Assembly (NCBI RefSeq): GCF_003289925.1
Contig: NZ_QLZQ01000001.1
Location: 434,001-498,000 of the forward strand
Reading direction: 5' to 3'
From: Planococcus maitriensis
Lineage (GTDB): Bacteria; Bacillota; Bacilli; Bacillales_A; Planococcaceae
DNA length: 64,000 nucleotides
The translations under genes were made by a program, and so were the position numbers. The notes below the pieces were generated by a model. It did no database searches. It saw only the letters and a list, made by a program, of their open reading frames with translations, and was not told the origin of the DNA. Positions 51,982-61,408 of this stretch are shown here, piece after piece. How positions within the stretch are numbered: position 1 is the first letter of the stretch; each line of letters opens with the position of its first letter.

Positions 51982-52010
51982 TTGAGTTTTTGATAAGAAA
52001 GCTTTATAAT
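51982..52010 (+). promoter_or_regulatory. murAA promoter lying inside a 14-bp palindrome
   Basis: The -35 TTGAGT (51982-51987) and -10 TATAAT (52005-52010) are 17 bases apart. The arms TTTTTGATAAGAAA (51987-52000) and TTTCTTATCAAAAA (52016-52029) form a perfect inverted repeat centred on the -10. The other 51,836-52,152 sequence is AT-rich without a credible gene. Confidence 0.75.
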
Positions 52011-52152
52011 GCTTGTTTCTTATCAAAAAACAAGGTACTATAGATAAGGTTTTCATTTTTAACTACCATAAACTACAGAGATTATTCAATGAGAAAAATA
52101 TACGTGAAAGCTGTATAAATAAGGGACTATTAAACACATGGAGGGCTTTGCT

Positions 52153-53451
52153 TTGGATCATATCATCGTTAAAGGCGGAAAAAAATTATCAGGGAAAGTA
52201 CGGGTAGAGGGAGCGAAGAATGCAGTGTTGCCGGTATTGGCAGGCGCACTTCTTGCGAGTGAAGGCAAGAGCTTCATTACGGAAGTGCCGAATCTCGCGG
52301 ATGTCTATACCATTCAGGAAGTATTGAGAAGCTTGAATGTCGATATCGAGTATTTCCCGGAGAAAAACGAAATGCACATCGATGCATCTTCACAATTATC
52401 AAGTGAAGCACAGTTTGAATATGTCCGCAAAATGCGCGCATCCATTCTCGTCATGGGGCCGGTACTTGCACGCAACGGATTTGCCCGTGTCGCTTTGCCA
52501 GGCGGCTGCGCAATCGGATCCCGTCCGATTGACCAGCACCTAAAAGGCTTTGAAGCGATGGGAGCGAACATCACATTCGGCAATGGCTTCGTTGAAGCGA
52601 AAACGGATGGCCGCCTGCGCGGCGCTAAGATTTACCTCGACTTCCCAAGTGTCGGTGCGACAGAGAACATCATGTCAGCCGCAGCGCTTGCAGATGGGGT
52701 AACGATTATCGAAAACGCTGCGAAAGAACCGGAAATCGTTGACCTTGCGAACTATATCAATGAAATGGGCGGAAACGTCAAAGGTGCCGGTACCGATACA
52801 ATGCGCATTGAAGGCGTGGAGACGCTTCACGGTTCGAATCACTCGATCATTCCTGACCGTGTGGAAGCTGGGACATTCATGGTGGCAGCTGCCATCACAG
52901 AAGGCGACGTCATCATTGAAAACGCTGTTCCAGAGCATATGGCTGCCTTGATCTCGAAAATGGGTGAAATGGGAGTCGATATCCAAGAGACGGATGAAGG
53001 CTTGCGCGTCCGTGCGACACGCCCGCTCCGTTCGATCGACATCAAGACGATGCCGCATCCGGGATTCCCGACAGATATGCAATCGCAAATGATGTCATTG
53101 ATGCTGACAGCACAAGGCAACGGCATCTTGACTGAAACGGTTTTCGAAAACCGCTTCATGCATGTAGAAGAATTCCGCCGCATGAACGCTTCCGTCAAGA
53201 TCGAAGGACGTTCAGTGATCATGGAAGGCCCTTCTAAATTGCAAGGCGCACAAGTATCCGCGACAGATCTCCGTGCAGCTGCTGCATTGATTCTGGCTGG
53301 GCTTGCTGCTGAAGGAATTACACGTGTACACGAACTTTATCATCTAGACCGCGGTTATGTTGATTTCCATTTGAAGCTTGAAGCTTTGGGTGCAGACATT
53401 GAACGTGTATCGACTGAAACTAGCGAAGTAAAAGAAGAGCAAATGGTTTAA
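52153..53451 (+). CDS. murAA: UDP-N-acetylglucosamine 1-carboxyvinyltransferase, first copy
   Basis: A 432-residue MurA. It begins [20 protein letters not shown], has the [17 protein letters not shown] segment, and the fosfomycin-target loop [16 protein letters not shown] with Cys. The start is TTG at 52153 with GGAGGG 7 bases upstream (52140-52145), giving the N-terminus seen in B. subtilis MurAA; ATG 52138 would overlap the ribosome site. Its promoter is the palindrome-embedded one above. A paralog, murAB, is at 27539. In B. subtilis spoIID follows; here mbl follows. Confidence 0.96.
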   Translation: MDHIIVKGGKKLSGKVRVEGAKNAVLPVLAGALLASEGKSFITEVPNLADVYTIQEVLRSLNVDIEYFPEKNEMHIDASSQLSSEAQFEYVRKMRASILVMGPVLARNGFARVALPGGCAIGSRPIDQHLKGFEAMGANITFGNGFVEAKTDGRLRGAKIYLDFPSVGATENIMSAAALADGVTIIENAAKEPEIVDLANYINEMGGNVKGAGTDTMRIEGVETLHGSNHSIIPDRVEAGTFMVAAAITEGDVIIENAVPEHMAALISKMGEMGVDIQETDEGLRVRATRPLRSIDIKTMPHPGFPTDMQSQMMSLMLTAQGNGILTETVFENRFMHVEEFRRMNASVKIEGRSVIMEGPSKLQGAQVSATDLRAAAALILAGLAAEGITRVHELYHLDRGYVDFHLKLEALGADIERVSTETSEVKEEQMV

Positions 53452-53482
53452 TTCATCAGGACTCATACTTCATAAGATCAAG

Positions 53483-53517
53483 AGCCTGCCGCACAATTGA
53501 GCGGCAGGCTTTTTTTG
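53483..53517 (+). terminator. Terminator after murAA
   Basis: AGCCTGCCGC with GCGGCAGGCT over an 8-base loop, then seven Ts. Confidence 0.94.
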
Positions 53518-53665
53518 TAGAGAAACGGGCTGAAAGTATTTTCGGAGAATTTTGTCAGCGGTTGCAGGATTATGATAAGATTTTAACTAGACAAGTTGAA
53601 AGGCACACAAATTCGAGAAACTGGAATTCACTCAAAGTCTTGGAGTAATGGAAGGGGACGGCGTA

Positions 53666-54661
53666 ATGTTTTCGAAAGATATAGGCATCGATCTCGGGAC
53701 AGCCAATGTGCTGATCTATGTAAAGGGCAAGGGCATCATTTTAAACGAGCCGTCCGTTGTAGCAGTCGATAAGAAATCCAACGAGCTGATCGCCGTCGGG
53801 ACGGAAGCCCAGAAAATGATGGGCCGCACACCCCAGCATATCGCGGTAATACGCCCCCTGAAAGATGGCGTCATCCACGATTTCGATATCACGGAACTGA
53901 TGCTCAAGCATTTTATCCAAGTATTGAAACTGAAAGGCTTCATGATGAAACCGCGCATCCTCATCTGCTGCCCGGCGAACATCACGAGCATCGAGCAGAA
54001 GGCCATCCGTGAAGTGGCCGAAAAAGCGGGTGCGAGGAAAGTCTACGTTGAAGTGGAGCCGAAAGTGGCAGCTATCGGGGCAGGGCTCGATATTTACCGG
54101 GCGGATGCGAGCCTCGTCATCGATATTGGCGGCGGTACTTCCGATATTGCGGTTTTGTCGATGGGCGAAATCGTCAAAAGTGAAACTTTGAAAGTCGCAG
54201 GCGATCATTTTGACTTGGACATACTTCATTACATAAAGAAAAAATATAAATTACTGATCGGCGAACGGACGGCTGAAAAGCTGAAAGTCGAATTCGGGAC
54301 ACTCAGCGGTGATCAAGAAGCCACGATGGATATCCGGGGACGGGATATGCTGACGGGCTATCCGCGGACCATCACGCTGAAAGCGCAGGAGATCACGGAA
54401 GCCTTGCAGGAATCTGTCGAGTCAGTAGCGGAAGGCGTGCGGCTGGTGCTCGAACAAACGCCTCCCGAACTTGCCTCGGACATCATCGACCGCGGCGGGG
54501 TGTTGACCGGAGGCGGGGCCTTACTCGGCGGATTGGACCGGCTTTTATCGGAACGTCTCGGCATTCCGGTCGCCATTGCGGAACAGCCGAAAGAATGTGT
54601 CGTTCTCGGGACCGGGAAGATGCTTGAAGCAAAACAGGATATTTTCCGCACAAGGAGATAA
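53666..54661 (+). CDS. mbl: MreB-like actin homolog Mbl
   Basis: A 331-residue bacterial actin guiding sidewall peptidoglycan synthesis under the membrane. Actin-fold motifs: phosphate 1 FSKDIGIDLGTANVLIYVKG, LNEPSVVAV, VRPLKDGVI-like IRPLKDGVIHDFD, phosphate 2 VIDIGGGTSDIAVLS, and adenosine motif LTGGGALLGGLDRLL. Sequence and place (after murAA) favour Mbl over MreB. The ATG at 53666 follows GAAGGGGA. An Mbl in a possibly coccoid lineage would be of interest, but cell shape is not knowable here. Confidence 0.93.
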   Translation: MFSKDIGIDLGTANVLIYVKGKGIILNEPSVVAVDKKSNELIAVGTEAQKMMGRTPQHIAVIRPLKDGVIHDFDITELMLKHFIQVLKLKGFMMKPRILICCPANITSIEQKAIREVAEKAGARKVYVEVEPKVAAIGAGLDIYRADASLVIDIGGGTSDIAVLSMGEIVKSETLKVAGDHFDLDILHYIKKKYKLLIGERTAEKLKVEFGTLSGDQEATMDIRGRDMLTGYPRTITLKAQEITEALQESVESVAEGVRLVLEQTPPELASDIIDRGGVLTGGGALLGGLDRLLSERLGIPVAIAEQPKECVVLGTGKMLEAKQDIFRTRR

Positions 54662-54697
54662 TATTCAAATTTTTGTTCCACAGCCCACGCTTTTTAG

Positions 54698-54703
54698 TAT
54701 AAT
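54698..54703 (+). promoter_or_regulatory. -10 element before the EpuA-like gene
   Basis: A perfect TATAAT 57 bases upstream of the next ATG; a possible -35 TTGTTC (54673-54678) has a long 19-base spacer. Confidence 0.4.
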
Positions 54704-54759
54704 GGCAGATAGTGAAGAAACTTGAATTGGGCATTTAAAGAGGAAAGGTTGACATAGCA

Positions 54760-55023
54760 ATGGCACAATCAAAAAAAACTGGCTCCACCCAGCCAAATAA
54801 ACCGAATACGCAAGCCGGGAAGCCGCAAAAGAAAACGCGCTGGGTGCAAATCCGGATGTTTCCGATCTGGCTGAGGATCCTCCTTGTAATCGCGCTCCTC
54901 GTCGTCATGGCAGCTCTTGGCGCCATGGTCGGTTACGGCGTCATTGGAGACGGCAATGCAGGAGATGCCTTGAAATGGGAAACGTGGCAGCACATCTTTG
55001 ATATCATGCGCGGAGTCACTTGA
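54760..55023 (+). CDS. Small single-span membrane protein, EpuA-like
   Basis: An 87-residue protein: a Lys/Gln/Pro-rich cytoplasmic N-terminus, RWVQIRMFPIWLRI, one membrane helix (LLVIALLVVMAALGAMVGYGVIG) and a short outer tail ending ETWQHIFDIMRGV. This matches the EpuA family, often annotated as DNA-directed RNA polymerase subunit beta, a label that has no functional support in the sequence. In Bacillales it sits between mbl/flhOP and fabZ, as here. Confidence 0.75.
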   Translation: MAQSKKTGSTQPNKPNTQAGKPQKKTRWVQIRMFPIWLRILLVIALLVVMAALGAMVGYGVIGDGNAGDALKWETWQHIFDIMRGVT

Positions 55024-55082
55024 TCGGGAAAGATAAAGCCTGGTGAAGAGACAAGCAGCAAGTGCAGAAGGGAATGGAATAT

Positions 55083-55520
55083 ATGTTGACGACAGAACAA
55101 GTACAGGCAATTTTGCCTCACCGATACCCATTTTTGATGGTCGATCGGATCCTTGAAATCGAAGCGGGGAAAAAAGCGGTCGGGCTGAAAAATGTTACCG
55201 CCAACGAAGATTTCTTTAATGGCCATTTTCCGGGCTATCCTGTCATGCCGGGCGTCTTGATCGTTGAAGCGCTGGCGCAGGTCGGTGCGGCTGCCGTTCT
55301 TCAGATGGAAGAAAACAAAGGCCGCCTAGCCTTCTTTACTGGCATCGATAATTGCCGCTTCAAGCGCCAAGTCACGCCAGGGGACCAATTGCGCCTGGAA
55401 GTGGAATTGACGCGTTTGCGCGGTTCTATGGGCAAAGGGCATGCCATCGCGACTGTCGATGGCGAAATCGCTTGCGAATGCGATATTTTGTTCGCACTTG
55501 GGCCAGTCCAGGAAAAATAG
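55083..55520 (+). CDS. fabZ: 3-hydroxyacyl-[acyl-carrier-protein] dehydratase FabZ
   Basis: A 145-residue hot-dog-fold dehydratase of type II fatty acid synthesis. The active-site His is in [20 protein letters not shown], whose Glu is the partner; [14 protein letters not shown] starts the fold. The start [13 protein letters not shown] at 55083 matches the usual N-terminus; ATGs at 55062 and 55074 are in frame. AAGGGA lies upstream. Confidence 0.96.
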   Translation: MLTTEQVQAILPHRYPFLMVDRILEIEAGKKAVGLKNVTANEDFFNGHFPGYPVMPGVLIVEALAQVGAAAVLQMEENKGRLAFFTGIDNCRFKRQVTPGDQLRLEVELTRLRGSMGKGHAIATVDGEIACECDILFALGPVQEK

Positions 55521-55531
55521 CATGGAAATGG

Positions 55532-55576
55532 AAAGTGCCTCCCGCAGCCGACTTGGCTGCGGGAGGCACTTTTTTA
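55532..55576. terminator. Bidirectional terminator between fabZ and ywpF
   Basis: An 18-base perfect stem: 55532-55549 (starting AAAGTGCC) with 55555-55572, 5-base loop, with A and T runs on both sides. It serves convergent transcription. Confidence 0.95.
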
Positions 55577-56014
55577 ATTGGATTTGGTTTCATCTTTCCG
55601 CAATACGGGACGTTCCCGCATATCCGTTTCAAAACGCTCGAGCAGTTCCTGTCCTTCGAGCCCATCTTCCAGCAGCTCCGACAATAACGTCTCGGCGTAT
55701 TTGCGGCGTGCCCGTTTCAAAGTCCCTTTCATCAGCACGGATACGTGTTCGCCGATCGTCTTGACGGCATGGATGATCACCTCAAAAGTAGCTGGTTCAT
55801 TCCCCGGATAGGAAATGACGACTTTGACATCGTACACCTTTCCGGTTTGTTGCATATCGAGAAAGACGGATTCGTGTTTCTGGTCCACCAGCATTTCGAG
55901 CACCCAGGAACGTTGGGAATTTTCCTGGTTGATGATCAGGCCGTCATGGAGCGGGTAGTCTACGAGTTGATCCCCGTCTACAACGGCGAGCGACAGCATT
56001 TTAAAGGTTTTCAT
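55574..56014 (-). CDS. ywpF: YwpF-family protein
   Basis: A 146-residue conserved protein on the minus strand, beginning MKTFKMLSLAVVDGDQLVDY with LIINQENSQRSWVLEMLVDQ in the middle and a charged C-terminus. It matches YwpF, found beside ssbB (ywpH) in Bacillus; function unknown. GGAGGG lies before its ATG, and an extended -10 TGCTATACT at 56044-56052 (minus) gives a short leader. Confidence 0.85.
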   Translation of the reverse strand: MKTFKMLSLAVVDGDQLVDYPLHDGLIINQENSQRSWVLEMLVDQKHESVFLDMQQTGKVYDVKVVISYPGNEPATFEVIIHAVKTIGEHVSVLMKGTLKRARRKYAETLLSELLEDGLEGQELLERFETDMRERPVLRKDETKSN

Positions 56015-56099
56015 GCGATTCCCTCCAGATAAAGCTTTGTTTCAGTATAGCATAGCGGGGAAATGGCCGGCGAATGTCTATGGAAAAAAACATATTTCA

Positions 56100-56117
56100 A
56101 CAAAATGGCGATTTTGT
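56100..56117. promoter_or_regulatory. Palindrome between ywpF and ssb
   Basis: ACAAAAT-GGCG-ATTTTGT, a perfect 7-base-arm palindrome in the 331-base divergent gap. TATAAA (56117-56122) adjoins it on the + side. It resembles a ComK box (AAAA-N5-TTTT) but has N6 between the A4 and T4 blocks. The rest of the gap shows no further feature. Confidence 0.45.
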
Positions 56118-56345
56118 ATAAAAGCCCCTTGTTCAAGCAAAGCCGGTTTTCATGCAGCGGAAGGGCAGGAAAATTTTTTTGCCCTTTCCGGAATTCCGCA
56201 AATGATGCCCGAAATCCTTTCAAATCCGCGATTTCCCACATTGCCAAGGAAATGGCGGTATTAGTATGCTTTCATTACCGGCAGGACAGCAGGCAGGCGA
56301 TTAGGCCAGCAGCTGAATCGGCCTTTCCGGCAGGGGGTGAAATCA

Positions 56346-56756
56346 ATGAATCAAGTAGGCATTGTAGGACGATTAACGAAAGACCCGTCGATGCGGGTGC
56401 TGGGGGAAGGGCGCGTACATACTACCTTCGTCGTGGCCATTTCCCGCAACTTCAGAAATCAGCGTGGTGAAATCGAAAGCGATTATGTCCTTTGCTCCAC
56501 CTGGGGACGGACAGCCCAGAACGTCGCCAAGTATTGCATGAAAGGTTCACAAGTCGCCATTACGGGAAGAATCCAATCACGCCATTACGACAAGGAAGAT
56601 GGCACCCGTGTCTATGTAACGGAAGTGATCGGCGACCAAGTACGTTTCCTCGATAAACGAAAGCCCTCAGATGATCTTATCCCCAAGCGGACGGAAACGG
56701 ATTCTAATGCGGAGTTCGATTTCCAGCCGCCCGAAACTGAGCAGGTGAACAGTTGA
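56346..56756 (+). CDS. ssb: Single-stranded DNA-binding protein (SsbB/YwpH type)
   Basis: A 136-residue OB-fold protein: MNQVGIVGRLTKDPSMRVLG, TTFVVAISRNFRNQRGEIES and GSQVAITGRIQSRHYDKEDG, then a short tail ending PPETEQVNS. It lacks the acidic D-D-I-P-F type tail of the main replication Ssb, as in the competence-type SsbB, although it is longer than the 113-residue B. subtilis protein. The ATG at 56346 has GGGGGTG 7 bases upstream. Confidence 0.92.
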   Translation: MNQVGIVGRLTKDPSMRVLGEGRVHTTFVVAISRNFRNQRGEIESDYVLCSTWGRTAQNVAKYCMKGSQVAITGRIQSRHYDKEDGTRVYVTEVIGDQVRFLDKRKPSDDLIPKRTETDSNAEFDFQPPETEQVNS

Positions 56757-56776
56757 TGCATAAGGAGGCAAGTGGA

Positions 56777-56920
56777 ATGCCGAAAGAACTTCAGCTCCAA
56801 TTGGAAGTCCATATGGAGCAATTGATCAAACTGACCGCATCGCTTCATCAACGCATGATCGAAGCGGAGCGGGAGCTGTCAGAACTGAAACGGGTCTTCG
56901 CCACAGGCGACAAAAACTGA
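56777..56920 (+). CDS. Short coiled-coil-like protein, 47 residues
   Basis: A 47-codon frame reading MPKELQLQLEVHMEQLIKL then TASLHQRMIEAERELSELKR, a strongly helical, charged sequence. AAGGAGG lies 8 bases upstream of the ATG (56762-56768), and a terminator follows 18 bases after the stop, so it is probably translated with ssb. I do not recognise a family. Confidence 0.65.
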   Translation: MPKELQLQLEVHMEQLIKLTASLHQRMIEAERELSELKRVFATGDKN

Positions 56921-56937
56921 TCAACGCTGTCCAAAAG

Positions 56938-56976
56938 AAAAAATCCGTCCAGGTGGGGTCCTGGCCGGATTTTTTA
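56938..56976. terminator. Bidirectional terminator between ssb operon and ywqA
   Basis: AAATCCGtCCAGG (56941-56952 region) with CCTGGcCGGATTTTTT (56960-56975), between convergent genes; the T run ends at the ywqA stop. Confidence 0.92.
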
Positions 56977-59697
56977 GAAGCTATACGTGAACAATTCTTT
57001 CAGTTCGTCATCGGACAGTTCCGTCATCCATTGGCTCGATTGGATAAACTGGTCCGACATCGACTGCTTCTGCGTAAGCAGCGAATCGATTTTCTCTTCG
57101 ATTGTCCCGATCGTCACAAACTTATGGACGTGGACGAATTGCGTCTGGCCGATGCGGTATGCCCGGTCGGTCGCCTGATTCTCCACAGCCGGGTTCCACC
57201 AGCGGTCCGCATGCAGCACATGCGTAGCGGCCGTCAGGTTAAGCCCGGTCCCGCCCGCTTTCAAGGATAGGATGAATATCGGGAATTCGCCATTCTGGAA
57301 TGCAGCGACAAGTGAGTCCCGCTGGTGTTTCGGCATATGTCCGGTCAAGAACGGCACTTCATGCCCGTATAATTCATTTAGCGCCTGCTGCAGCAGATGG
57401 CCCATCCCGATGTACTGCGTAAAGATCAAGCACTGCTCCCCGCGTTCCGCGATTTCCCCCGCAAGTGTCACGATACGCTCGAGTTTCTGGGAGCGGGGCA
57501 ATAACTCGTCTGCGGTCGTATACGGCTCTTTCAAATAAAGGGACGGGTGATTGCACAGCTGTTTCAGCTTGCTGAGCATTTTCAGGACGAGGCCTTTTTT
57601 CTCGAAGCCTGTGAGCGTCCCCATCTTCTGCACCGTATCCTGCACCAGCCCCTCATACAGCGCGGCTTGCTCCGGCGTGAGTGGGCAATATTCCAATTGC
57701 TCCAGTTTTTCAGGTAAATTGAGCTGGAGTTCGGGGTCTTTTTTCGTCCGGCGCAAAAGAAATGGCTGTATGCGCTGCCGCAGCTTTTCTTTGGCCTGTT
57801 CGGAGTCATCCCGCTCAATCGGCACCATAAAGGCTTCCTGGAACTGCTTGATGCGGTACAGGTAGCCTTTATTGATGAAATCGAAAATCGACCACAGTTC
57901 AGACAAGCGGTTCTCGATCGGCGTCCCGGTCAAGGCGATGTGATGCTGCCCTTTGAACTTGCGGATCGTCCGCGATTGTTTCGTATACATATTCTTGATG
58001 TTTTGTGCTTCGTCGAGCGTGATGCTTGTCCACGTGAGGGACTGGATCTCATCGCTATCGGACGAAGCGATGCCGTATGTCGAGAGCACCACGTCCGGCT
58101 GTTCCGACGCCAGCGAATCCAAAAAGGCCTGGCCTTTCGGGCGGTTGCTGCCGTAATGCGTCGCCACTTTCAAATCGGGCGCAAACCGCTCCAGCTCTTT
58201 TTGCCAGTTGCCGAGCACGGAAGTCGGGCAAATGATGAGCGATGGCTGTTTCGGCTTTTCGCTGTGCACGTGGAGCAGGTAAGCGATCAATTGAACGGTC
58301 TTGCCGAGCCCCATATCATCCGCAAGGCATAAGCCGAAGCCTTCTTCGCGCATGAAGGTTAAATAATCGAAACCGGTCTTCTGGTAAGGGCGCAGTTCCG
58401 TCTTCAAGTTCTCCGGCAATGGCGTTTCCGGCAAATCGCGTTTATCGAGCAATTTATCGAGCAGGACCTTCAAGGATTTATTCAAATGGAACTCGACGAG
58501 CGGATCGTCTTCCTCGCCCGGTTCTTCGAGCATGACGTCCGGCACATTCTGGAACAGCATGTCTTTCAGCGTCCAGTCGGCGTCTTCCGCTTCTTCGATC
58601 ATCTGGCGCAGCTGCATCAACAGGTTCGAGTCGACACGCACCCATTCGTTGCCGACGCGGATGAACTCGCGATTTTCCGTCACCAGCTGTTCGAAATCCT
58701 GCATGCTCAAATCATGGCCGTTGAGCGAGAACTTCCAGTCGAAGCTGATGATCTGGTCCAGGCCAACGACTGATGCTTTTTTCGCCGGGGAAGTGACATT
58801 CGCTTTGACGCGTACTTTCGATTCCTGGACGGCTTGCAGCCAGGAAGGGATCGACACTTCCACGCCGAATGCCTGCAATAGGTCGGCATCGTTGCGGAGG
58901 AAGTTCAGCACTTCTGCATCGGTCCAGCGGGTGATATACATCTGGTCCGCCTCGTAGCGGTCGACAGAAGGGCATAAGCTGAGAATCAGGCTTTGGCGCT
59001 TCTGGATGTCACGCGCATGGGCGCGCCACTTTTCAGGCAGCACTTTTTCCATCACTTCGTTTTCACGGCGTTTCGAAGGCGTCCAATAAGCGCTCCCGCG
59101 TTTCGTGCGCAATGCTGTGCGGAAAGCCCACAGGCCGCTATCATCCGGTTCGGTCAATTGCATCGCCATCACATAATCATCCGCGGGTTTGAGCCCATCC
59201 CAGCCTGCATGTTCGACAAAATGTAACAGGTACGGCAGCTGGGCGGACGTGAGCCCTTTTTGGCGCAGCTGATGCTGGATGGTATCGGTCAGGAACGAAC
59301 GGATTTCCGCATCGCCATATCCCGGGTCAATGGAAATGACGCCATCTTCGACTTGCACGTGCTGCCAAAGGGACGGATCGTTCAAGGAATCGGCGACGCG
59401 GCGCGCAAGTTTCAACCAAGCCTCGTCCTGCAGGCGGCGCCCCGAAAACTGGACGTAATGATGCGGGGGCTGCTGGAACAAACGGACAAAATCGGCAGGC
59501 GTCAATAACAGGTCCAAGCCGTCCGTCTGGGCATTCATGCCGAAAAAGCTGTCCTTATCGGCGAAATACAGGAACGGGGACCAGATTTCCGGAGGGATCC
59601 GGTTGCCGCTGTCATTATAAGCTTGGAGCCGGAACATGTCCGACTGGTCTATTTTTAAGTAATACGTACGGCTTCCTTCGGTTTGGAATTGATTCAT
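56974..59697 (-). CDS. ywqA: SNF2-family DNA translocase/helicase (YwqA)
   Basis: A 907-residue SF2 ATPase. An N-terminal SNF2-associated bacterial domain (to about 430) precedes the core: LCLADDMGLGKTVQLIAYLL (Walker A near 458-468), DEAQ (near 561), LTGTPIENRLSELWSIFDF, LKAGGTGLNLTAATHV and QATDRAYRIGQTQFVHV. In B. subtilis ywqA is paired with ywqB and ywpH-type genes near here; such SNF2/SWIM pairs are thought to act on DNA or chromatin-like complexes, but the role is unknown. It overlaps ywqB by 4 bases. Confidence 0.94.
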   Translation of the reverse strand: MNQFQTEGSRTYYLKIDQSDMFRLQAYNDSGNRIPPEIWSPFLYFADKDSFFGMNAQTDGLDLLLTPADFVRLFQQPPHHYVQFSGRRLQDEAWLKLARRVADSLNDPSLWQHVQVEDGVISIDPGYGDAEIRSFLTDTIQHQLRQKGLTSAQLPYLLHFVEHAGWDGLKPADDYVMAMQLTEPDDSGLWAFRTALRTKRGSAYWTPSKRRENEVMEKVLPEKWRAHARDIQKRQSLILSLCPSVDRYEADQMYITRWTDAEVLNFLRNDADLLQAFGVEVSIPSWLQAVQESKVRVKANVTSPAKKASVVGLDQIISFDWKFSLNGHDLSMQDFEQLVTENREFIRVGNEWVRVDSNLLMQLRQMIEEAEDADWTLKDMLFQNVPDVMLEEPGEEDDPLVEFHLNKSLKVLLDKLLDKRDLPETPLPENLKTELRPYQKTGFDYLTFMREEGFGLCLADDMGLGKTVQLIAYLLHVHSEKPKQPSLIICPTSVLGNWQKELERFAPDLKVATHYGSNRPKGQAFLDSLASEQPDVVLSTYGIASSDSDEIQSLTWTSITLDEAQNIKNMYTKQSRTIRKFKGQHHIALTGTPIENRLSELWSIFDFINKGYLYRIKQFQEAFMVPIERDDSEQAKEKLRQRIQPFLLRRTKKDPELQLNLPEKLEQLEYCPLTPEQAALYEGLVQDTVQKMGTLTGFEKKGLVLKMLSKLKQLCNHPSLYLKEPYTTADELLPRSQKLERIVTLAGEIAERGEQCLIFTQYIGMGHLLQQALNELYGHEVPFLTGHMPKHQRDSLVAAFQNGEFPIFILSLKAGGTGLNLTAATHVLHADRWWNPAVENQATDRAYRIGQTQFVHVHKFVTIGTIEEKIDSLLTQKQSMSDQFIQSSQWMTELSDDELKELFTYSF

Positions 59698-61226
59698 AAC
59701 AGCTTTCCTTTCTCGATCTCTTCCTGGAGTGCGCGCAAGCGTTTATAGCGATGCTGGATTTCCTTCATATAGTCATTCCAAAATGGCATCTGCCCGCTTT
59801 TCTTGCACGCGGCTTTCATCTTCTTCCATACACGCACCGCCTGTTTATAACTCGTCCGGCTGCGCTCTTCGAGATGCTGCAGCGCATAGCGGTGGTATAG
59901 TGGCAGCGCAAAATCAGGAGCGGCATTATGCACTTCCTTCAAGCCGCATTCCTCTGCAAAATACAAAGGGGAATTATGCAGCTGGTGAAGTTCCGCCCAT
60001 TGCTTGTACATGCCTTTTTCGACGAGGTAAGCGGAATAGGCAGGCAAGCCGTAATGGCCGAACTGCGTAAACAAATCTTCCCAATCCTCTTCGGTCAAAT
60101 CGATCAATGAATACAGGCGGCTCAATACCCGCACATAATGATGGCGGTACTGCGTATACAAACCGTCGAATAGGAAGCTCCGGACGTGCGGCTTGATGGC
60201 CATCAAGATTGCAGTGAGCCCTTGCTGATGGCCTTCTTCTTCAGCGAGCACGGCGAGTTTGACCCAGTCAGCTGCAGCGCCTGGCGTAATGGCGCCAGGC
60301 GAAACCTCATTTCCGAGCAGCAAGGCGAAAAAGGCCTTGACCCGTTCGTCCGGGCGGCGGAATTCCTCTAGCCCGCTCATCCGTTCGCGCTTGCTGACAA
60401 ATAATTCGGTCCAGAACAATTGATAGATTTCAAAGCGTTCAGAGAATGAATCGTCGTTCGTTTCCGCGAATTCGCGGACCAATTCACGCAAATGGGTGAA
60501 AAAAGCATCCGATTCGAACGTGCGGTGCAGGCCGCGCAATTGGCCAAGCATATCACGGAGTGCATGCAATTCATCCGCGAACCAGGTTTTGAAGAAGGAA
60601 TGGTGCACTTCTTTCGTCCCGGCACTGAACGTATCCCAAACCTCTGTCAATGAAATCAAGTGGGCGTAGGTTTTATATAAAGTTTTCCATTCACGCTCGA
60701 TGGGCATGAAGGACAGGGCATTTTTCAAGCGCCCTTCGTATAGTTGCTCGAAATAAAAATAATTGCGCGTGACATAATCATTGATCGGTTCGCGCCACGT
60801 GCTGCGGATCAGTGCTTCCCATTGATCCGGTGAGCGTTTGTTGGTCAGTGTCGCCAATTTCTCATTCTCCTTATCACGCCATTTCGCTACCCATTCGGAA
60901 AGCGAGTCGATTTTTTGGTAGAGCGAAAAAATGACCGCCAAACGGTGACGGCAGGTTTGATCCTGCGGGCAAGCGCATACGGCGGTGAGTTTCCCGAAGT
61001 TGAGCACTACTTTCACCGTATGGGCATCTTTCACGCTCGCTTCAAGCAGCAGGCGTTCTTCATTGAAGGAATGTATCTGCACGCCGTCGTGGCGCACTAA
61101 AAAGACTGCTTTTCGAACCATTTCCTCATCCAGCGCGCGGGCGGGATGAAGCGACTTGTCGATAGCAGCCATATAATTGCGGATCGTGTCTTCGTATTGT
61201 TTCGCTAAGGATAAAACCGTAGCCAT
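59694..61226 (-). CDS. ywqB: SWIM zinc finger protein (YwqB)
   Basis: A 510-residue protein whose N-terminal part has a SWIM zinc motif, VCACPQDQTCRHRLAVIF (C-x-C-x5-C-x-H), and whose remainder is helical and Trp-rich (SEWVAKWRDKENEK, AWSE-like PDQWEALIRSTWREP). SWIM proteins bind DNA or protein and pair with the SNF2 enzyme encoded downstream. Start choice: an upstream ATG at 61250 lies at the predicted transcription start (-35 TTTACT, 17-base spacer, -10 TATAAT on the minus strand just upstream), so 61232 or 61226 with GGGG before it is preferred. Confidence 0.88.
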   Translation of the reverse strand: MATVLSLAKQYEDTIRNYMAAIDKSLHPARALDEEMVRKAVFLVRHDGVQIHSFNEERLLLEASVKDAHTVKVVLNFGKLTAVCACPQDQTCRHRLAVIFSLYQKIDSLSEWVAKWRDKENEKLATLTNKRSPDQWEALIRSTWREPINDYVTRNYFYFEQLYEGRLKNALSFMPIEREWKTLYKTYAHLISLTEVWDTFSAGTKEVHHSFFKTWFADELHALRDMLGQLRGLHRTFESDAFFTHLRELVREFAETNDDSFSERFEIYQLFWTELFVSKRERMSGLEEFRRPDERVKAFFALLLGNEVSPGAITPGAAADWVKLAVLAEEEGHQQGLTAILMAIKPHVRSFLFDGLYTQYRHHYVRVLSRLYSLIDLTEEDWEDLFTQFGHYGLPAYSAYLVEKGMYKQWAELHQLHNSPLYFAEECGLKEVHNAAPDFALPLYHRYALQHLEERSRTSYKQAVRVWKKMKAACKKSGQMPFWNDYMKEIQHRYKRLRALQEEIEKGKLL

Positions 61227-61358
61227 CTGCATCGCCCCAAATAAAAACATTTCCTTCTATTATACGGCTTTGGGGCAAGACAGTAAATGAAGAAGGAAAA
61301 AGAAGCGGAAAAGCCATCGTTTATCCATACTTATTTCTATCCGTATCGCCCAATTTAT

Positions 61359-61367
61359 GGTATGATT
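61359..61367 (+). promoter_or_regulatory. Extended -10 promoter of the IDEAL-domain gene
   Basis: TGGTATGAT (TG, one base, TATGAT) lies 41 bases upstream of the ATG at 61409. Confidence 0.5.
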
Positions 61368-61408
61368 CATGTAAGCAGAATATTCTGAAATATAAGGAGG
61401 GGAGTCAG

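Noticed and set aside
52013..52207. A 64-codon frame overlapping the murAA leader
   Set aside because: No ribosome site; it overlaps the murAA start out of frame and begins at the predicted transcription start.
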